A stretch of DNA of 64,000 nt, taken from the NCBI RefSeq assembly GCF_000166415.1, contig NC_014654.1, positions 1,488,001 to 1,552,000 on the forward strand, given 5' to 3'. The position numbers were made by a program, and so were the translations under genes. Origin of the DNA: Halanaerobium hydrogeniformans (GTDB lineage Bacteria > Bacillota > Halanaerobiia > Halanaerobiales > Halanaerobiaceae). This document shows positions 45,113-55,187 of this stretch, one piece after another (the first letter of the stretch is position 1; every line of letters starts with the position of its first letter). Under the pieces are notes generated by a model. The model was not told where the DNA came from. It searched no databases and was given only the letters and a program-made list of their open reading frames with translations.

Positions 45113-45956
45113 CTTCATCCACCTCTGCAGGTTTTTCTAAAGTTATTCTACCTAATTTACCATCTCTATAATCATTAATTACAATTCCAGCTGCCCGATT
45201 ACGGTCGACTTTGCCACCGGTCATTAGACAACCTCTTTTGCGGGCAATATCTGCCAGAATATCATAGGAATGATCTGCTAAATAATCCAGCTGATAGAAT
45301 TCTTCTAATTTTTCTGCTTTGATATTTTTAATAAATTTAATTAGTTTATATGCTGCAAGTTCAAAATCAAAAACATCATTACTAACAGCACCTGTTAAAG
45401 CCAGCTTATAGGCAGTATCTTCATCAGAAAAACTGGGCCATAAAATACCCGGAGTATCAAGCAGTCTGACCTTTTTACTGACATTAACCCACTGTCTACC
45501 TCTAGTAACACCCGGTTTATCAGCTATATTAGCAGCTTTAGAACCAGCTAAAAGGTTAATCAGGGCTGATTTACCTACATTGGGTATTCCAATGATCATA
45601 GCTCTGATCCTTCTTGCCTTTCTTCCCTTTTTAGATAGCTTATTTGTGATTTCATAGTGAAGACCGTTTAAGAGATTCTTTAATTCTCCAACTCCTTCTC
45701 CGGTTATAGAGTTTAGTAAAACTGCCTCTCCCTTAAAATAATTTAACCACTTTTGATTTAATTCTGGATCAGCTAAATCCTTTTTATTTAAAACAGCAAC
45801 TCTTTTTTGATCTTTTACTAAAGACTGCAGATCTGGATTTTGAGTGCTGTAAGGTGCTCTTGCATCAAGGACCTCGATAATTAAATCTACCAATTTTAAG
45901 TCATCTTTTAATATTCTTTTTGCTTTTGCCATATGGCCTGGATACCATTGAATCAT
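45099..45956 (-). CDS. rbgA: ribosome biogenesis GTPase A (RbgA/YlqF)
   Basis: 285-residue circularly permuted GTPase needed for late 50S maturation. Order of motifs: G4 NKKDLAD, G5-like LLNSITGEG, G1 GIPNVGKSALI, G2 GVTRGRQWV and G3 DTPGILWP, followed by a C-terminal ANTAR-like helical domain. Length is typical. Between rnhB and rplS; lepB, often found here, is absent. Confidence 0.97.
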   Translation of the reverse strand: MIQWYPGHMAKAKRILKDDLKLVDLIIEVLDARAPYSTQNPDLQSLVKDQKRVAVLNKKDLADPELNQKWLNYFKGEAVLLNSITGEGVGELKNLLNGLHYEITNKLSKKGRKARRIRAMIIGIPNVGKSALINLLAGSKAANIADKPGVTRGRQWVNVSKKVRLLDTPGILWPSFSDEDTAYKLALTGAVSNDVFDFELAAYKLIKFIKNIKAEKLEEFYQLDYLADHSYDILADIARKRGCLMTGGKVDRNRAAGIVINDYRDGKLGRITLEKPAEVDEDEIS

Positions 45957-45989
45957 GATATTAACTCCCTCTTTAAATTGAGATTAAAA

Positions 45990-46017
45990 AAGGGTGTAGG
46001 ATTATCTCCCCACCCTT
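45990..46017 (-). terminator. terminator after rplS
   Basis: AAGGGTG pairs with CACCCTT around a ~14-nt loop on the minus strand, followed by TTTTAATC. It separates the rpsP-rplS group from rbgA. Confidence 0.82.
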
Positions 46018-46028
46018 TGTCTTAAAAA

Positions 46029-46403
46029 TTACTCTGCATCTACTTCTGGTATAACTCTAGCTTCACGTTTTTCTTTAATTCTAGAAGCTTTACCTCTTCT
46101 GTCACGTAAGTAATAGAGGCGTGATCTTCTTACATCACCACGTCTTACTACCTCAATAGCATCTAATTTACTGGAATGGACTGGAAAAGTTCTTTCTACT
46201 CCAACTCCATGAGCAATTTTACGAACAGTAAAAGTTTCATTTAAACCTCCACCGTTTCTCTTAATTACAACACCTTTATAAGGCTGTAGTCTTTCTTTAC
46301 CACCTTCTGATATTCTAACTTTTAGGTTTAATGTATCACCTACTGCGAATTCAGGTATATCATCACGCATTTGTTCTTTTTCAATTTCATTGATAATATT
46401 CAT
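46029..46403 (-). CDS. rplS: 50S ribosomal protein L19
   Basis: 124 residues. L19 lies at the subunit interface. Conserved: [34 protein letters not shown] (split), [22 protein letters not shown] and [16 protein letters not shown]. Length is standard. It lies downstream of the SPOUT methyltransferase and trmD, the usual rpsP-rimM-trmD-rplS order. Confidence 0.99.
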   Translation of the reverse strand: MNIINEIEKEQMRDDIPEFAVGDTLNLKVRISEGGKERLQPYKGVVIKRNGGGLNETFTVRKIAHGVGVERTFPVHSSKLDAIEVVRRGDVRRSRLYYLRDRRGKASRIKEKREARVIPEVDAE

Positions 46404-46434
46404 CAGTCAACCTCCTCTCAAAAAATACTAAAAT

Positions 46435-47019
46435 TTATTCTTCCCACCAGGGTAAAGATAAAAGACGATCTAAAATAATCGAAGCAGCACTTCTAACAGA
46501 AAGATGGTTAAAATCTCCTCGGCCCCAGACTGGATCAAGTATATAATCACACTCAGCCAGTGTTTCTTCTGTTAAACCATATCCTGTGCCAAAGATGATC
46601 AAAAATGGCCTTTCAAAGTCATTTAAATACTCACGCATCTTTTTATAACCAACAGAATTAGCATATTCTTTAGCATCAGTTGCCACAACTATCGGTTTTT
46701 TGCCTGTTTCTGCCTTTATTTTCTCTTTTACTTCAGCTAATTCAGAAGCAATTTTTAAAACAGAAAAAGCCTGATGACGGTTATAGCAGTAATCTGCTCC
46801 TCGACCACCGGTCCAATAATCATGAACCCTTTCTACCAGTTCCTGTTGTGATTTCAAGTTATTAATTATATAATATTTCTCGATCTCATATGTTTTTGCA
46901 GCTCTAGAGATATCATGTAGATCATAATTAGTAACCGTTGTTGTGATAATCTCACCCAGTTTATTATAGATTGGGTTGTGTACCAATCCCAGGTAAACAT
47001 CTGCCTCAATTGCTTTCAT
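46435..47019 (-). CDS. SPOUT-fold RNA methyltransferase (Methyltrn_RNA_4 / DUF2168 type)
   Basis: About 194 residues. Resembles the small SAM-dependent RNA methyltransferase family often found beside trmD in Firmicutes and Thermotogales. Visible: [39 protein letters not shown] (split), [20 protein letters not shown], and the SAM-binding knot region [14 protein letters not shown] and [20 protein letters not shown]. The target is unknown. Start ATG 47019 with GGGTG 6 nt upstream; a GTG at 47028 is less likely. It overlaps trmD by 14 nt. Confidence 0.85.
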   Translation of the reverse strand: MKAIEADVYLGLVHNPIYNKLGEIITTTVTNYDLHDISRAAKTYEIEKYYIINNLKSQQELVERVHDYWTGGRGADYCYNRHQAFSVLKIASELAEVKEKIKAETGKKPIVVATDAKEYANSVGYKKMREYLNDFERPFLIIFGTGYGLTEETLAECDYILDPVWGRGDFNHLSVRSAASIILDRLLSLPWWEE

Positions 47020-47764
47020 CCACTTCACCCTTTAATTCAGCTTTAATTTCTTTAAGTAGTTTTTTATCCTCTTCGGTTAATTCTTTATCTTTAAGCAGAT
47101 CTTCTCTTCTCATCAAAGTTCTGCGCAGAGATTCTTTTTTACGCCAGCGTTCGATCAATTGATGATTACCACTTAATAAAACATCTGGTACCTTAAGACC
47201 TTTAAATTCCCTTGGTCTTGTATAATGAGGATGTTCTAAAAGCCCATTATAAAATGAGTCTTTTTTACTTGATTCTTCATCCCCCAATACACCAGTTAAT
47301 AGTCTGGCTGCAGCATCAACTAAAACCATTGCTGGAATTTCTCCACCAGTAAGTACATAATCACCGATGGAAATTTCTCTGTCCACAATAGTTTTTCTAA
47401 CCCTCTCATCTACACCTTCATATCGACCACAGATAATTATCAAGCCTGGCTCTTTAGCTAAATCGTTGACTATGTTTTGGGTTAACTGTTCTCCCTGAGG
47501 ACTCATTAAAATAGTTTTGCTTTCAACTGATCTCTGGCTTTTAACCTGCTCCCAGGCTCTGTATATAGGGCCAGCCTTCATAACCATCCCTGCTCCACCA
47601 CCATAAGGTGTGTCATCAGTTCTGTTATGCTTATCTTCAGCATAATCTCGGATATTGATAGTTTTTACCTCGATTAAATCCTTTTCTCTGGCTCTATTTA
47701 TAATGCTCTCACTAAATGGTCCCTCAAACATTTCTGGAAAAAGAGTTAAAATATCAAAAAACAT
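47006..47764 (-). CDS. trmD: tRNA (guanine-37-N1)-methyltransferase
   Basis: 252 residues. Methylates G37 of tRNAs to prevent frameshifting. The trefoil-knot SPOUT domain has [39 protein letters not shown] (split), [23 protein letters not shown] and [24 protein letters not shown]. The C-terminal domain has [25 protein letters not shown] (split). Length is standard. Order rimM-trmD-rplS is conserved. Confidence 0.99.
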   Translation of the reverse strand: MFFDILTLFPEMFEGPFSESIINRAREKDLIEVKTINIRDYAEDKHNRTDDTPYGGGAGMVMKAGPIYRAWEQVKSQRSVESKTILMSPQGEQLTQNIVNDLAKEPGLIIICGRYEGVDERVRKTIVDREISIGDYVLTGGEIPAMVLVDAAARLLTGVLGDEESSKKDSFYNGLLEHPHYTRPREFKGLKVPDVLLSGNHQLIERWRKKESLRRTLMRREDLLKDKELTEEDKKLLKEIKAELKGEVDESN

Positions 47765-47775
47765 AGTTTCAGCTC

Positions 47776-48297
47776 CTAAAGATCCAATAGACCCTGAATT
47801 GGGTTATAGATAATTTTTTCTGCCTCAAGATCGATTTCAATAATCATCTCACGACTGGCAGGAAGCATATATTCTTTTGCTTCACCTTTTACAATAATTA
47901 TATCTGTACCACTGGTATCGACAACTTCAATGACTTTACCAAGATAAGTATCATCACTTAAATAGACCTTACAGCCTACTAGATCATCTACATAATAACT
48001 ATCTTCTGGAAGTAGATATTTTTCAGACTCAACTATTAAGACTCGAGAATTTTTCAATTCTTCAGCCTGGTCAATAGAATCGATTCCAAAAAATTTGATG
48101 ATCACAAATTGTTTATGAAAGCGGATATATTCTATTTCAAGTTCATAAAACTCATCAGCATTTTTTAGAAAAACACTATCTAATTCAAAAAATCTTTGTG
48201 GAATATCGGTTGAAGGCATAACCCTAACTTCACCTTTATTCCCCTGATAACGAGTTATTTTACCTATTTCAATATATTTATCCTGCAGTTTAATCAC
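47776..48297 (-). CDS. rimM: 16S rRNA processing protein RimM
   Basis: 173 residues. 30S assembly factor that binds S19. The N-terminal barrel shows [23 protein letters not shown], and the C-terminal PRC-barrel shows [20 protein letters not shown] and [18 protein letters not shown]. Length is typical. Between khpA and trmD. Confidence 0.96.
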   Translation of the reverse strand: MIKLQDKYIEIGKITRYQGNKGEVRVMPSTDIPQRFFELDSVFLKNADEFYELEIEYIRFHKQFVIIKFFGIDSIDQAEELKNSRVLIVESEKYLLPEDSYYVDDLVGCKVYLSDDTYLGKVIEVVDTSGTDIIIVKGEAKEYMLPASREMIIEIDLEAEKIIYNPIQGLLDL

Positions 48298-48312
48298 CAG
48301 CCTGAAAAATAG

Positions 48313-48540
48313 TTATTTTATGTCGACAACAACCTGTTTACCTTCTTTTGTAGCAGCTGCATTGACAACTGTGCGAATGGCTTTGGCAATCCGGCCTCTT
48401 TTACCGATTACCTTACCCATATCTTCATCAGCAACCGAAAGCTCCAGTATTATGGATTGATCTTTTTGCACTTCTTTAATCTTAACTTCAGAAGGATTAT
48501 CAACTATTGATTTTGCAATATATTCTACCAGTTCTTTCAT
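48313..48540 (-). CDS. khpA: KH-domain RNA-binding protein KhpA (YlqC)
   Basis: About 75 residues, a single KH domain with the GKVIGKRGRIAKAIRTVV motif. It pairs with KhpB in Firmicutes to bind many RNAs and influence cell envelope growth. The ATG at 48540 is preferred (AGGAGG 9 nt upstream); a longer frame to 48573 overlaps rpsP and lacks a ribosome site. It is located between rpsP and rimM as usual. Confidence 0.94.
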   Translation of the reverse strand: MKELVEYIAKSIVDNPSEVKIKEVQKDQSIILELSVADEDMGKVIGKRGRIAKAIRTVVNAAATKEGKQVVVDIK

Positions 48541-48559
48541 GGAGAAAACCTCCTTTTGA

Positions 48560-48823
48560 TTACTTATTGCCATGATATTTTGCCATAACTCCTGCTTTCT
48601 TCAGTAAAGTTTTTACTGTATCTGAAGGTTTTGCACCATTGTTAAGCCACTTAAGTGCTTTTTCTTCATCAACCTGATAGGTTTCTGGCTCAGTAGTTGG
48701 GTCATAGTAACCAAGTTCTTCCACAAAATATCCCTGAGGAGCTCTTCTGGAATCAGAAACGATCAGTCTGTATGATGCATTACGCTTACTTCCCATTCTT
48801 TTTAAACGAATTTTAACTGCCAT
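48560..48823 (-). CDS. rpsP: 30S ribosomal protein S16
   Basis: 87 residues. Conserved: [40 protein letters not shown] (split) and the [25 protein letters not shown] end. Standard length and position, downstream of ffh, upstream of khpA. Confidence 0.99.
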   Translation of the reverse strand: MAVKIRLKRMGSKRNASYRLIVSDSRRAPQGYFVEELGYYDPTTEPETYQVDEEKALKWLNNGAKPSDTVKTLLKKAGVMAKYHGNK

Positions 48824-48865
48824 CTATAAACACCTCCTCTCAAAAAATAATTTTAAAAATCTATT

Positions 48866-50203
48866 TTAGCCGAAAAAGGGCAGGTTCATTCCACCTTTTT
48901 TCAGATTACCGCTATTAAGCTTTTTCATCATCTTTTTAGTCTGTCTAAATTGTTTTAAAAGCCGGTTAACATCCTGAATTTTTGTTCCACTTCCCTGGGC
49001 GATCCTCTTTCTACGGCTACCATTAATAATATCTGGTTTTCTTCTCTCTTCAGGGGTCATAGAAGAAATGATAGCTTCTATATGATCAAGCTGTTTATCA
49101 TCAACCTGAAGATTTTTAAGCTGTTTTGCTCCACCCATACCTGGAATCATACCGAGCAGTTCATCCATAGGTCCCATATTTCTAACCTGGCTCATCTGCT
49201 CCATAAAATCTTCCAGGGTAAATTCGTTTTTACGGATCTTTTCTTCAAGAGCTTTTGCTTTTTCTTTATCTATACTTTTTTCTGCTTTTTCGATTAAACC
49301 TAAAACATCACCCATCCCCAGAATTCTTGAAGCCATTCTGTCAGGATGAAAAGGCTCTAAATCAGCCAGTTTTTCTCCTGTACCTGCGAATTTTATCGGT
49401 TTACCGGTAATTTCTTTAATAGATAATGCAGCACCACCACGGGCATCACCATCCATTTTAGTCAGCAGTATCCCGTCGATATCAAGTCTTTTATCAAAGT
49501 TTTGAGCAACATTTACTGCATCCTGTCCGGTCATTGCATCAACTACAAGCAGTATCTCATCTGGATCAACAGCTCCTTTGATCCCTTCTAGTTCTTCCAT
49601 CATTTCCTGATCAATATGCAGTCTACCTGCAGTATCAAGAATAATGGTGTCACAGTTGTGAGTAGAAGCAAAGTTAATACTGCCCTTTGCTATATCAACT
49701 GGATCACTATCTTCTCCCATGGAGAAAACAGGCAAATCAAGTCTTTCACCAAGCACCTGCAGCTGTCTAATTGCAGCCGGACGATAAACATCAGCAGCAA
49801 CCAGAAGCGGGTTTTTACCCTTGTTTGAAAGCATCCTGGCCAGTTTACCGGCACTGGTTGTTTTACCAGAACCCTGTAGACCAACCATCATGATGATTGT
49901 TGGAGGATCAGGAGAAATATTTATCTCTTCCTGGCTGCCTCCCATTAAATTCTGCATTTCTTCATTAACAATCTTAATTACCTGCTGGGCAGGGGTTAAA
50001 CTATCCATTACCTCTTTACCAACAGCTCTTTCTTCAATTTTATTGACAAATCTTTTAACAACCTTATAGTTTACATCAGCTTCTAAAAGGGCCATTTTAA
50101 CCTCTTTTAGAGCACTTTTTACATCAGATTCACTCAGTTTACCCTTACCACGTAGTTTATCAAAGGTATCCTGAAGCTTTTCTGCTAAATTGGAAAAAAT
50201 CAT
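48866..50203 (-). CDS. ffh: signal recognition particle protein Ffh
   Basis: 445 residues. GTPase of the signal recognition particle that binds signal peptides and 4.5S/SRP RNA and delivers ribosomes to FtsY. The NG domain has Walker A GLQGSGKT at 108-115, the DTAGRL and TKMDGDARGG motifs, then the M domain (~300-445) with MIPGMGG, the GSRRKRIAQGSG RNA-binding helix and a Met-rich end. Standard length. Downstream of ylxM. Confidence 0.99.
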   Translation of the reverse strand: MIFSNLAEKLQDTFDKLRGKGKLSESDVKSALKEVKMALLEADVNYKVVKRFVNKIEERAVGKEVMDSLTPAQQVIKIVNEEMQNLMGGSQEEINISPDPPTIIMMVGLQGSGKTTSAGKLARMLSNKGKNPLLVAADVYRPAAIRQLQVLGERLDLPVFSMGEDSDPVDIAKGSINFASTHNCDTIILDTAGRLHIDQEMMEELEGIKGAVDPDEILLVVDAMTGQDAVNVAQNFDKRLDIDGILLTKMDGDARGGAALSIKEITGKPIKFAGTGEKLADLEPFHPDRMASRILGMGDVLGLIEKAEKSIDKEKAKALEEKIRKNEFTLEDFMEQMSQVRNMGPMDELLGMIPGMGGAKQLKNLQVDDKQLDHIEAIISSMTPEERRKPDIINGSRRKRIAQGSGTKIQDVNRLLKQFRQTKKMMKKLNSGNLKKGGMNLPFFG

Positions 50204-50216
50204 AAAATAACCTCCC

Positions 50217-50561
50217 CTAGAGGATAGATTTAATAGACTCTAGTTTTTTACTCACTTCATCATTTCCATCAGAAGCAAGCAGATCTCTTTTCAATAATAA
50301 AGACTCTAATTCTTTAATGTTTTTTCTAAGTTCTCTATATTTTTTAACAAGACCTAATTTAGCCTCATATTCTTTTAAGCTCTTTTCACTTCTTTTTAAA
50401 TGATCATAAACTCCCTGTCTGCTGATGCCTATATTATCGGCGATTTCGGCCAGAGAAAGATCATTATAAAAATAACTTTTATTTATCTGCTGCTGTTTTT
50501 CGGTCAAAAGTGAACCGTAAAAGTCAAAGAGCAATGTCATCTTTATTGTTTTTTTAAGCAT
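50217..50561 (-). CDS. ylxM: YlxM family DNA-binding protein (SRP-associated)
   Basis: About 114 residues. Putative helix-turn-helix regulator encoded with ffh in Firmicutes and reported to bind SRP components in streptococci. The HTH is visible as NKSYFYNDLSLAEIADNIGISRQGVYDHLKRSE (split). The ATG 50561 has AGGTGG 5 nt upstream; a longer frame to 50630 has no ribosome site and runs into the promoter. Its own promoter and a hairpin that includes the ribosome site lie just upstream. Confidence 0.93.
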   Translation of the reverse strand: MLKKTIKMTLLFDFYGSLLTEKQQQINKSYFYNDLSLAEIADNIGISRQGVYDHLKRSEKSLKEYEAKLGLVKKYRELRKNIKELESLLLKRDLLASDGNDEVSKKLESIKSIL

Positions 50562-50567
50562 AAAAAC

Positions 50568-50599
50568 CACCTGTAAAGTTAATTTACTTAACACAGGTG
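50568..50599 (-). promoter_or_regulatory. inverted repeat including the ylxM ribosome-binding site
   Basis: CACCTGT (50599-50593 read on the minus strand) pairs with ACAGGTG (50574-50568) across ~18 nt. The right arm contains the AGGTGG ribosome site of ylxM. It could hide the ribosome site in mRNA or serve as an operator. The predicted transcript start (about 50595) falls within the left arm, which weakens the RNA model. Confidence 0.5.
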
Positions 50600-50601
50600 A
50601 T

Positions 50602-50630
50602 AGTATACGATATTTTAGGGCATTTGTCAA
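50602..50630 (-). promoter_or_regulatory. sigma-A promoter of ylxM-ffh-rpsP...
   Basis: A full consensus TTGACA (50630-50625) and TATACT (50607-50602) with a 17-bp spacer on the minus strand, just downstream of the ftsY stop. It should drive the SRP and ribosomal-protein genes independently of smc-ftsY. Confidence 0.88.
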
Positions 50631-50643
50631 GCCATTTTAAAAA

Positions 50644-51567
50644 TTATTCTCCATTGCTAAATAGGGCCTCAATAAATTCTTCAGGATCAAAGTTCTGCAG
50701 GTCTTCTGCAGCCTCTCCAACTCCTATTAATTTAATCGGGATCTGCAGCTCGTTTTTAACCGCGATAACTATTCCACCCTTGGCTGTACCATCAAGCTTG
50801 GTTAGAGCAATCCCATCTACATCTACTGCCTCATTGAATAATTTTGCCTGAGAAATTGCATTCTGACCTGTTGTAGCATCAAGAACCAATAGTACTTCAA
50901 CCTGAGCATTTGCTGATTCGGCCTCTCTGTCAATAACCCTTTTAACCTTTTTTAATTCTTCCATCAGGTTTTTCTGAGTATGGAGCCTACCTGCAGTATC
51001 GACTATTAGAAGATCAACATCTCTAGCTTTAGCAGACTGAACCGCATCATAGGCAACTGCTGCCGCATCAGAACCCTCTTTTTGAGCTATTACATTAACT
51101 CCCAGTCTATCTCCCCAGATCTGCAGCTGCTCAATTGCTCCAGCTCTAAAAGTATCACCAGCAGCCAGCATAACTTTTTTGCCCTGATCTTTATAGCGGC
51201 CAGCTACTTTAGCAATGGTGGTAGTTTTACCTGCACCATTTACCCCAACAACCATAATGATATTCAAATCTTTATCGAAGTTAAATGTTCCTTCTTCATT
51301 TTGCAGCATAGCTTTTAATTCGGCCTGAAAATATTTCATCAATTCTTCTGGTTCTTTAATATCCTCTTCTTTAATATCTTCTTTTAATTTTTCAATTAAA
51401 GCAAAGGTGGTTTTTACACCTACATCTGCCTGAATCAAAACCTCTTCCAGTTCTTCAAATAATTCATCATCTATATTTGTTCTACCTGTAAATATATTGC
51501 TGACCTTATTTACAAAGCCTTCTTTAGTTTTCTTTAATCCATCTTTTAATCTTTCTAAAAAACTCAC
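50644..51567 (-). CDS. ftsY: signal recognition particle receptor FtsY
   Basis: 307 residues. SRP receptor GTPase at the membrane. Compact form without the long acidic A domain of E. coli. Walker A GVNGAGKT at 108-115, ADTFRAGAIEQL-type RAPAAIEQL equivalent, VDTAGRLHTQKNLMEEL, LVLDATTGQNAI and ALTKLDGTAKGG. Start is GTG, overlapping the smc stop by one base (TAGTG). Confidence 0.99.
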   Translation of the reverse strand: MSFLERLKDGLKKTKEGFVNKVSNIFTGRTNIDDELFEELEEVLIQADVGVKTTFALIEKLKEDIKEEDIKEPEELMKYFQAELKAMLQNEEGTFNFDKDLNIIMVVGVNGAGKTTTIAKVAGRYKDQGKKVMLAAGDTFRAGAIEQLQIWGDRLGVNVIAQKEGSDAAAVAYDAVQSAKARDVDLLIVDTAGRLHTQKNLMEELKKVKRVIDREAESANAQVEVLLVLDATTGQNAISQAKLFNEAVDVDGIALTKLDGTAKGGIVIAVKNELQIPIKLIGVGEAAEDLQNFDPEEFIEALFSNGE

Positions 51568-54500
51568 TATAAAGCCTCCTCAATAAATTCTTCTTCAAGC
51601 TGTTCATCGAACCCTTCAGCCTGATTTAATTTAAGTGAAATTAAACGAGACACTCCTGATTTTTCCATGGTAACTCCATAAAGTGATTCTACCTCGGTCA
51701 TCATATAACGGCGGTGGGTAATAATGATAAACTGGGCCACTTTAGCATACCTTTTTATAAAACTTGCAAAACGAACTATATTTACATCATCAAGTGGGGC
51801 ATCAATTTCATCTAAGACATAAAAAGGACTTGGTTTAACCTGAATGAAGGCAAAGATTAAGGCAATAGCTGTTAAGGCTCTTTCTCCACCGGAAAGCAGA
51901 GAAAGCCTTTTTAGACTTTTACCAGGTGGTTGAGCCTGGATTTCTACCCCAGTTGCTAGCATATCATCTGGATCGGTAAGTTTTAGTTCAGCTTTACCTC
52001 CCTGGAAAAGGGCTTTAAAAACTTTTGCAAACTCTTCTTTTGCCTTATAAAAAGTCCGGCTAAACATCTTTTCCATAGATTCCTCTATATCATCTATGAC
52101 AAGTTCTATTGATCTGCGGGCATGTTTAAGATCATTTTGCTGCTCATGTAAATAATCAAGCCTATCTTTTAATTCTTTAAATTCTTCTACTGCTGCCTCA
52201 TTTACAGGATGTAGTTGTTTGATCTTTGCTTTCAGTCCCTTGATTTTTGCTTCAACTTCAGCTTCTTCTTCAGCTTTGATTTCCATCAATTGAGACTCAT
52301 CAATTTCTTTTGCTGTCAGATCATAGTCTTCCTCAAGTATTTTTTCAATACTTTCAAGCTGACTTTTAAGCTTATTGTAATTTAAATCAAGTTTATGAAA
52401 ATCATCTTTTAATTCATTTAAAGAAGCCTGTATCTCTTTGATTTCACTTTCTTTTTCTTCTACCTCATCCTCTAACTCACTGACAAGAACTTTAAGTTCA
52501 TCTTTTGTCTTTTTTAATTTGAGAGCCTCAGCTTCTAAATCATCTTTTTTCTGATTTAATTTAAGCTGTCTCTGCTTGATTCTATTTAAATCAGAATCTA
52601 AGTCATCTAATTTTACTACAAGCTCTTTAAGTTCATTTTCGAGTTCACTTAATTTGCTTTCTTTTTCTTCTAATTTTTCTCTGGCATTCTCTCTTTTTTC
52701 TGAAATCCTGGCTCCATCAAGTTCCAGCTCTTTTAGTTCTGGCCTAAGTTCTTCAAGCTCTGCTGATTTAAGAGTTATCTTTTCTTTAAGTTCTTCAATC
52801 TTTTCTTTTTCAGCAGCAATATTAGCTTTTAATTTTTGTGATTGAAGCTCTTTAGATTCGATAGTTTTTTTGTTTTCAGATATTTTCTCTTCTAGCTGAT
52901 TATAATTTGCTTCAAGTGAATTTTTAGTTTCTTTTAGTTCACTTAATTCTTCTTTAAAGCGCTGAATCTGATTTTGCTTATTATTTTCAGCCATTTTTAA
53001 AGCCTGTAGTTCCTCGATCTGTTCTTTATTTTGTGTTTCTTTTTCTTTTATTTCTTTTTGCAAAGTTTTAAGCTCGGCAACCAGTTTTTCACCTCTGGAC
53101 TTAAGCTCAGCTTTTTTCTCTGTAAGTTCTTCAATTTTACGGCTGCGGCCAATTAAATTACGGCTGTTATTGCTACTGCTGCCACCAGAAATAGCTCCTC
53201 CGGGATAAACAACATCTCCTTTTTGGGTTACTACTCTAAAACTGCGCTTTATTCCTTTTGCCATTTTTACGGCATTTTCCAGATTGTCACTCACAACTAT
53301 CTGGCCTAAAAGATAATTAAATACATTTTCTAATCGCTCAGGGAAATCAACTAAATCTACGGCCAAGCCCTTAAAACCGGGATAGTTTTTGAGTTGATTA
53401 AGATAGTTATCTCCAAGACGTGAACCATCAATCATATTTAATGGTAAAAATGTTGCCCGCCCTTTATTCTGCTTTTTTAAATAATTTACAGCTTTTTTGG
53501 CTGTACTGTCATTTTCGACAATAATATTTTGCGATTTTGCTCCTAAAGCAGTTTCTAGAGCTTTTTCATATTCTGACTCAACAGAGATTATCTCTGCTAC
53601 TACATCAATTAAATCGGGAAAAAGTTCTTTGTTTTCTAGAACAGATCTGACCCCATTATAGTATCCTTCATAACTTTGCTGCATTTCTTCCATTAACTGC
53701 AGACGAGAACTGCAGTGTTGAAAATCCTCTTTAAGGGTGATCAATTTTTCTTTGCCCTGTTCTAGTTCTTCTTTTTCACGACTGATATCCTTTTTATGTT
53801 CAGCTATCACTTCAGTTTTGTTTTTTAAATCAGTTTTTAACTCTTCTAATTTTGAAGTTAAAAGTTCTTTTTGCTCTGTTTTAGCAGCTATTTTTCTCTC
53901 TAAAGCTGATTTTTGTTCTGAGATCTCAGCTAGTCTCTGTTCTGAAATCTCAACCCGTTCTCCTAACCTCTCTAAAAGAGAATTATTTGACTGGATTTGC
54001 TTTTTAAAGTTTTCGATTTTTTCTTTTTTTGTATTTACCTCAGCTTCAGTTTTTTGAAGTTCTTTTTCTATACTGCTCAACTGATTATTTAACTCAGCTA
54101 TTTTTGCTTTTAATGCTTTTTGATCAGAATTAATCACCGCAAAATTTTCTCTACTTTTATTTAAAAGCTCTTCTTTTTTGCTGATCTCCTGCTCAAGCTT
54201 TTCTTTTTCTGCTTTTAATTCTTCTTTTTTTGCTAAATAATTTTTTTTGCGTTCTGCTAAAAGATTTAGATTATTATTGATCTCATTAACCTTATTTTGG
54301 TTTTGAAAATAGTTGCTGTTGTTTTCTTCTTTTTCTTTTTTCTTCTCTTTTAAATTATCTTTTTTTGTTTGCAGTTTATAGTTGGCAGTATTATATTTAC
54401 TTTCTTTTTCATCCATTGTCTTTTTAGCTTTAGTTCTCGCTTTTTCGACCGTTTTAAATTCTTCAGATAATAGTTTCCATTTTTTATTTAAAAGACTGAG

Positions 54501-55187
54501 TTCTAAGTCTTTTAGCTCAGCTTTATATTCTTTGAATTTTTTGGCCTTTGCTGCCGCTTTTTTTAAAGGCTCTCTTCTTTTTTCCAGCTCAGAAACTAAG
54601 TCATGGATCCGGTTTAGATCATTATTGGTGTTTTCCAGGCGTTTTTCTGCATCTTCTTTACGTGACTTGTGTTTCATTATACCGGCAGCTTCCTCAAAAA
54701 ATTCTCTTAATTTATCAGCTTTGCTGTGAATAATCGAATCAATTCTACCCTGACCAACTATCGAATAGCCATCACTTCCCAGACCACTATCCATTAAAAG
54801 AGCTTCTATATCTTTTAGGCGGCAGGAAGCTCCATTGATCAGATAATCACTTTTACCATCAATATCAACTTCTCTACCTAAGGTAAGCTCGTCTCCCTCT
54901 ACAGGTAAAATACCATCAGAGTTATCAAAAAAGAGGGTAACACTGGCTGACCTTTTGGGGTTTAGCTCTTCACTACCAGAAAATATGATGTCTGACATTC
55001 TGCTCCCACGGAGGGTTTTTGCACTCTGTTCTCCCAGCACCCAGCGCACAGCATCAACTATATTGCTTTTCCCGCTCCCATTAGGTCCTACAACAGCAGT
55101 TATATTTTCTTCTAATTCTATATCAGTTTTATTTGCAAAAGACTTAAAACCTTTAAGCCTGATTTTTGTTAAGAAAATATTGACCAC
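51567..55187 (-). CDS. smc: chromosome condensation protein Smc
   Basis: 1206 residues. SMC ATPase that organises the chromosome with ScpA/ScpB. Walker A GPNGSGKS at 34-41 with FKSFANKT upstream. Two long coiled coils (~165-490 and ~680-1030) flank a hinge (~500-675). The C-terminal signature has LSLLSGGERALTAIAL and Walker B FYVLDEIDAPLDD. The first four codons are unusual: the annotated GTG lacks good spacing, while an ATT at 55178 would give the common MFLTKIRLKGF start with AGGTGG 5 nt upstream. Confidence 0.99.
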   Translation of the reverse strand: MVNIFLTKIRLKGFKSFANKTDIELEENITAVVGPNGSGKSNIVDAVRWVLGEQSAKTLRGSRMSDIIFSGSEELNPKRSASVTLFFDNSDGILPVEGDELTLGREVDIDGKSDYLINGASCRLKDIEALLMDSGLGSDGYSIVGQGRIDSIIHSKADKLREFFEEAAGIMKHKSRKEDAEKRLENTNNDLNRIHDLVSELEKRREPLKKAAAKAKKFKEYKAELKDLELSLLNKKWKLLSEEFKTVEKARTKAKKTMDEKESKYNTANYKLQTKKDNLKEKKKEKEENNSNYFQNQNKVNEINNNLNLLAERKKNYLAKKEELKAEKEKLEQEISKKEELLNKSRENFAVINSDQKALKAKIAELNNQLSSIEKELQKTEAEVNTKKEKIENFKKQIQSNNSLLERLGERVEISEQRLAEISEQKSALERKIAAKTEQKELLTSKLEELKTDLKNKTEVIAEHKKDISREKEELEQGKEKLITLKEDFQHCSSRLQLMEEMQQSYEGYYNGVRSVLENKELFPDLIDVVAEIISVESEYEKALETALGAKSQNIIVENDSTAKKAVNYLKKQNKGRATFLPLNMIDGSRLGDNYLNQLKNYPGFKGLAVDLVDFPERLENVFNYLLGQIVVSDNLENAVKMAKGIKRSFRVVTQKGDVVYPGGAISGGSSSNNSRNLIGRSRKIEELTEKKAELKSRGEKLVAELKTLQKEIKEKETQNKEQIEELQALKMAENNKQNQIQRFKEELSELKETKNSLEANYNQLEEKISENKKTIESKELQSQKLKANIAAEKEKIEELKEKITLKSAELEELRPELKELELDGARISEKRENAREKLEEKESKLSELENELKELVVKLDDLDSDLNRIKQRQLKLNQKKDDLEAEALKLKKTKDELKVLVSELEDEVEEKESEIKEIQASLNELKDDFHKLDLNYNKLKSQLESIEKILEEDYDLTAKEIDESQLMEIKAEEEAEVEAKIKGLKAKIKQLHPVNEAAVEEFKELKDRLDYLHEQQNDLKHARRSIELVIDDIEESMEKMFSRTFYKAKEEFAKVFKALFQGGKAELKLTDPDDMLATGVEIQAQPPGKSLKRLSLLSGGERALTAIALIFAFIQVKPSPFYVLDEIDAPLDDVNIVRFASFIKRYAKVAQFIIITHRRYMMTEVESLYGVTMEKSGVSRLISLKLNQAEGFDEQLEEEFIEEAL

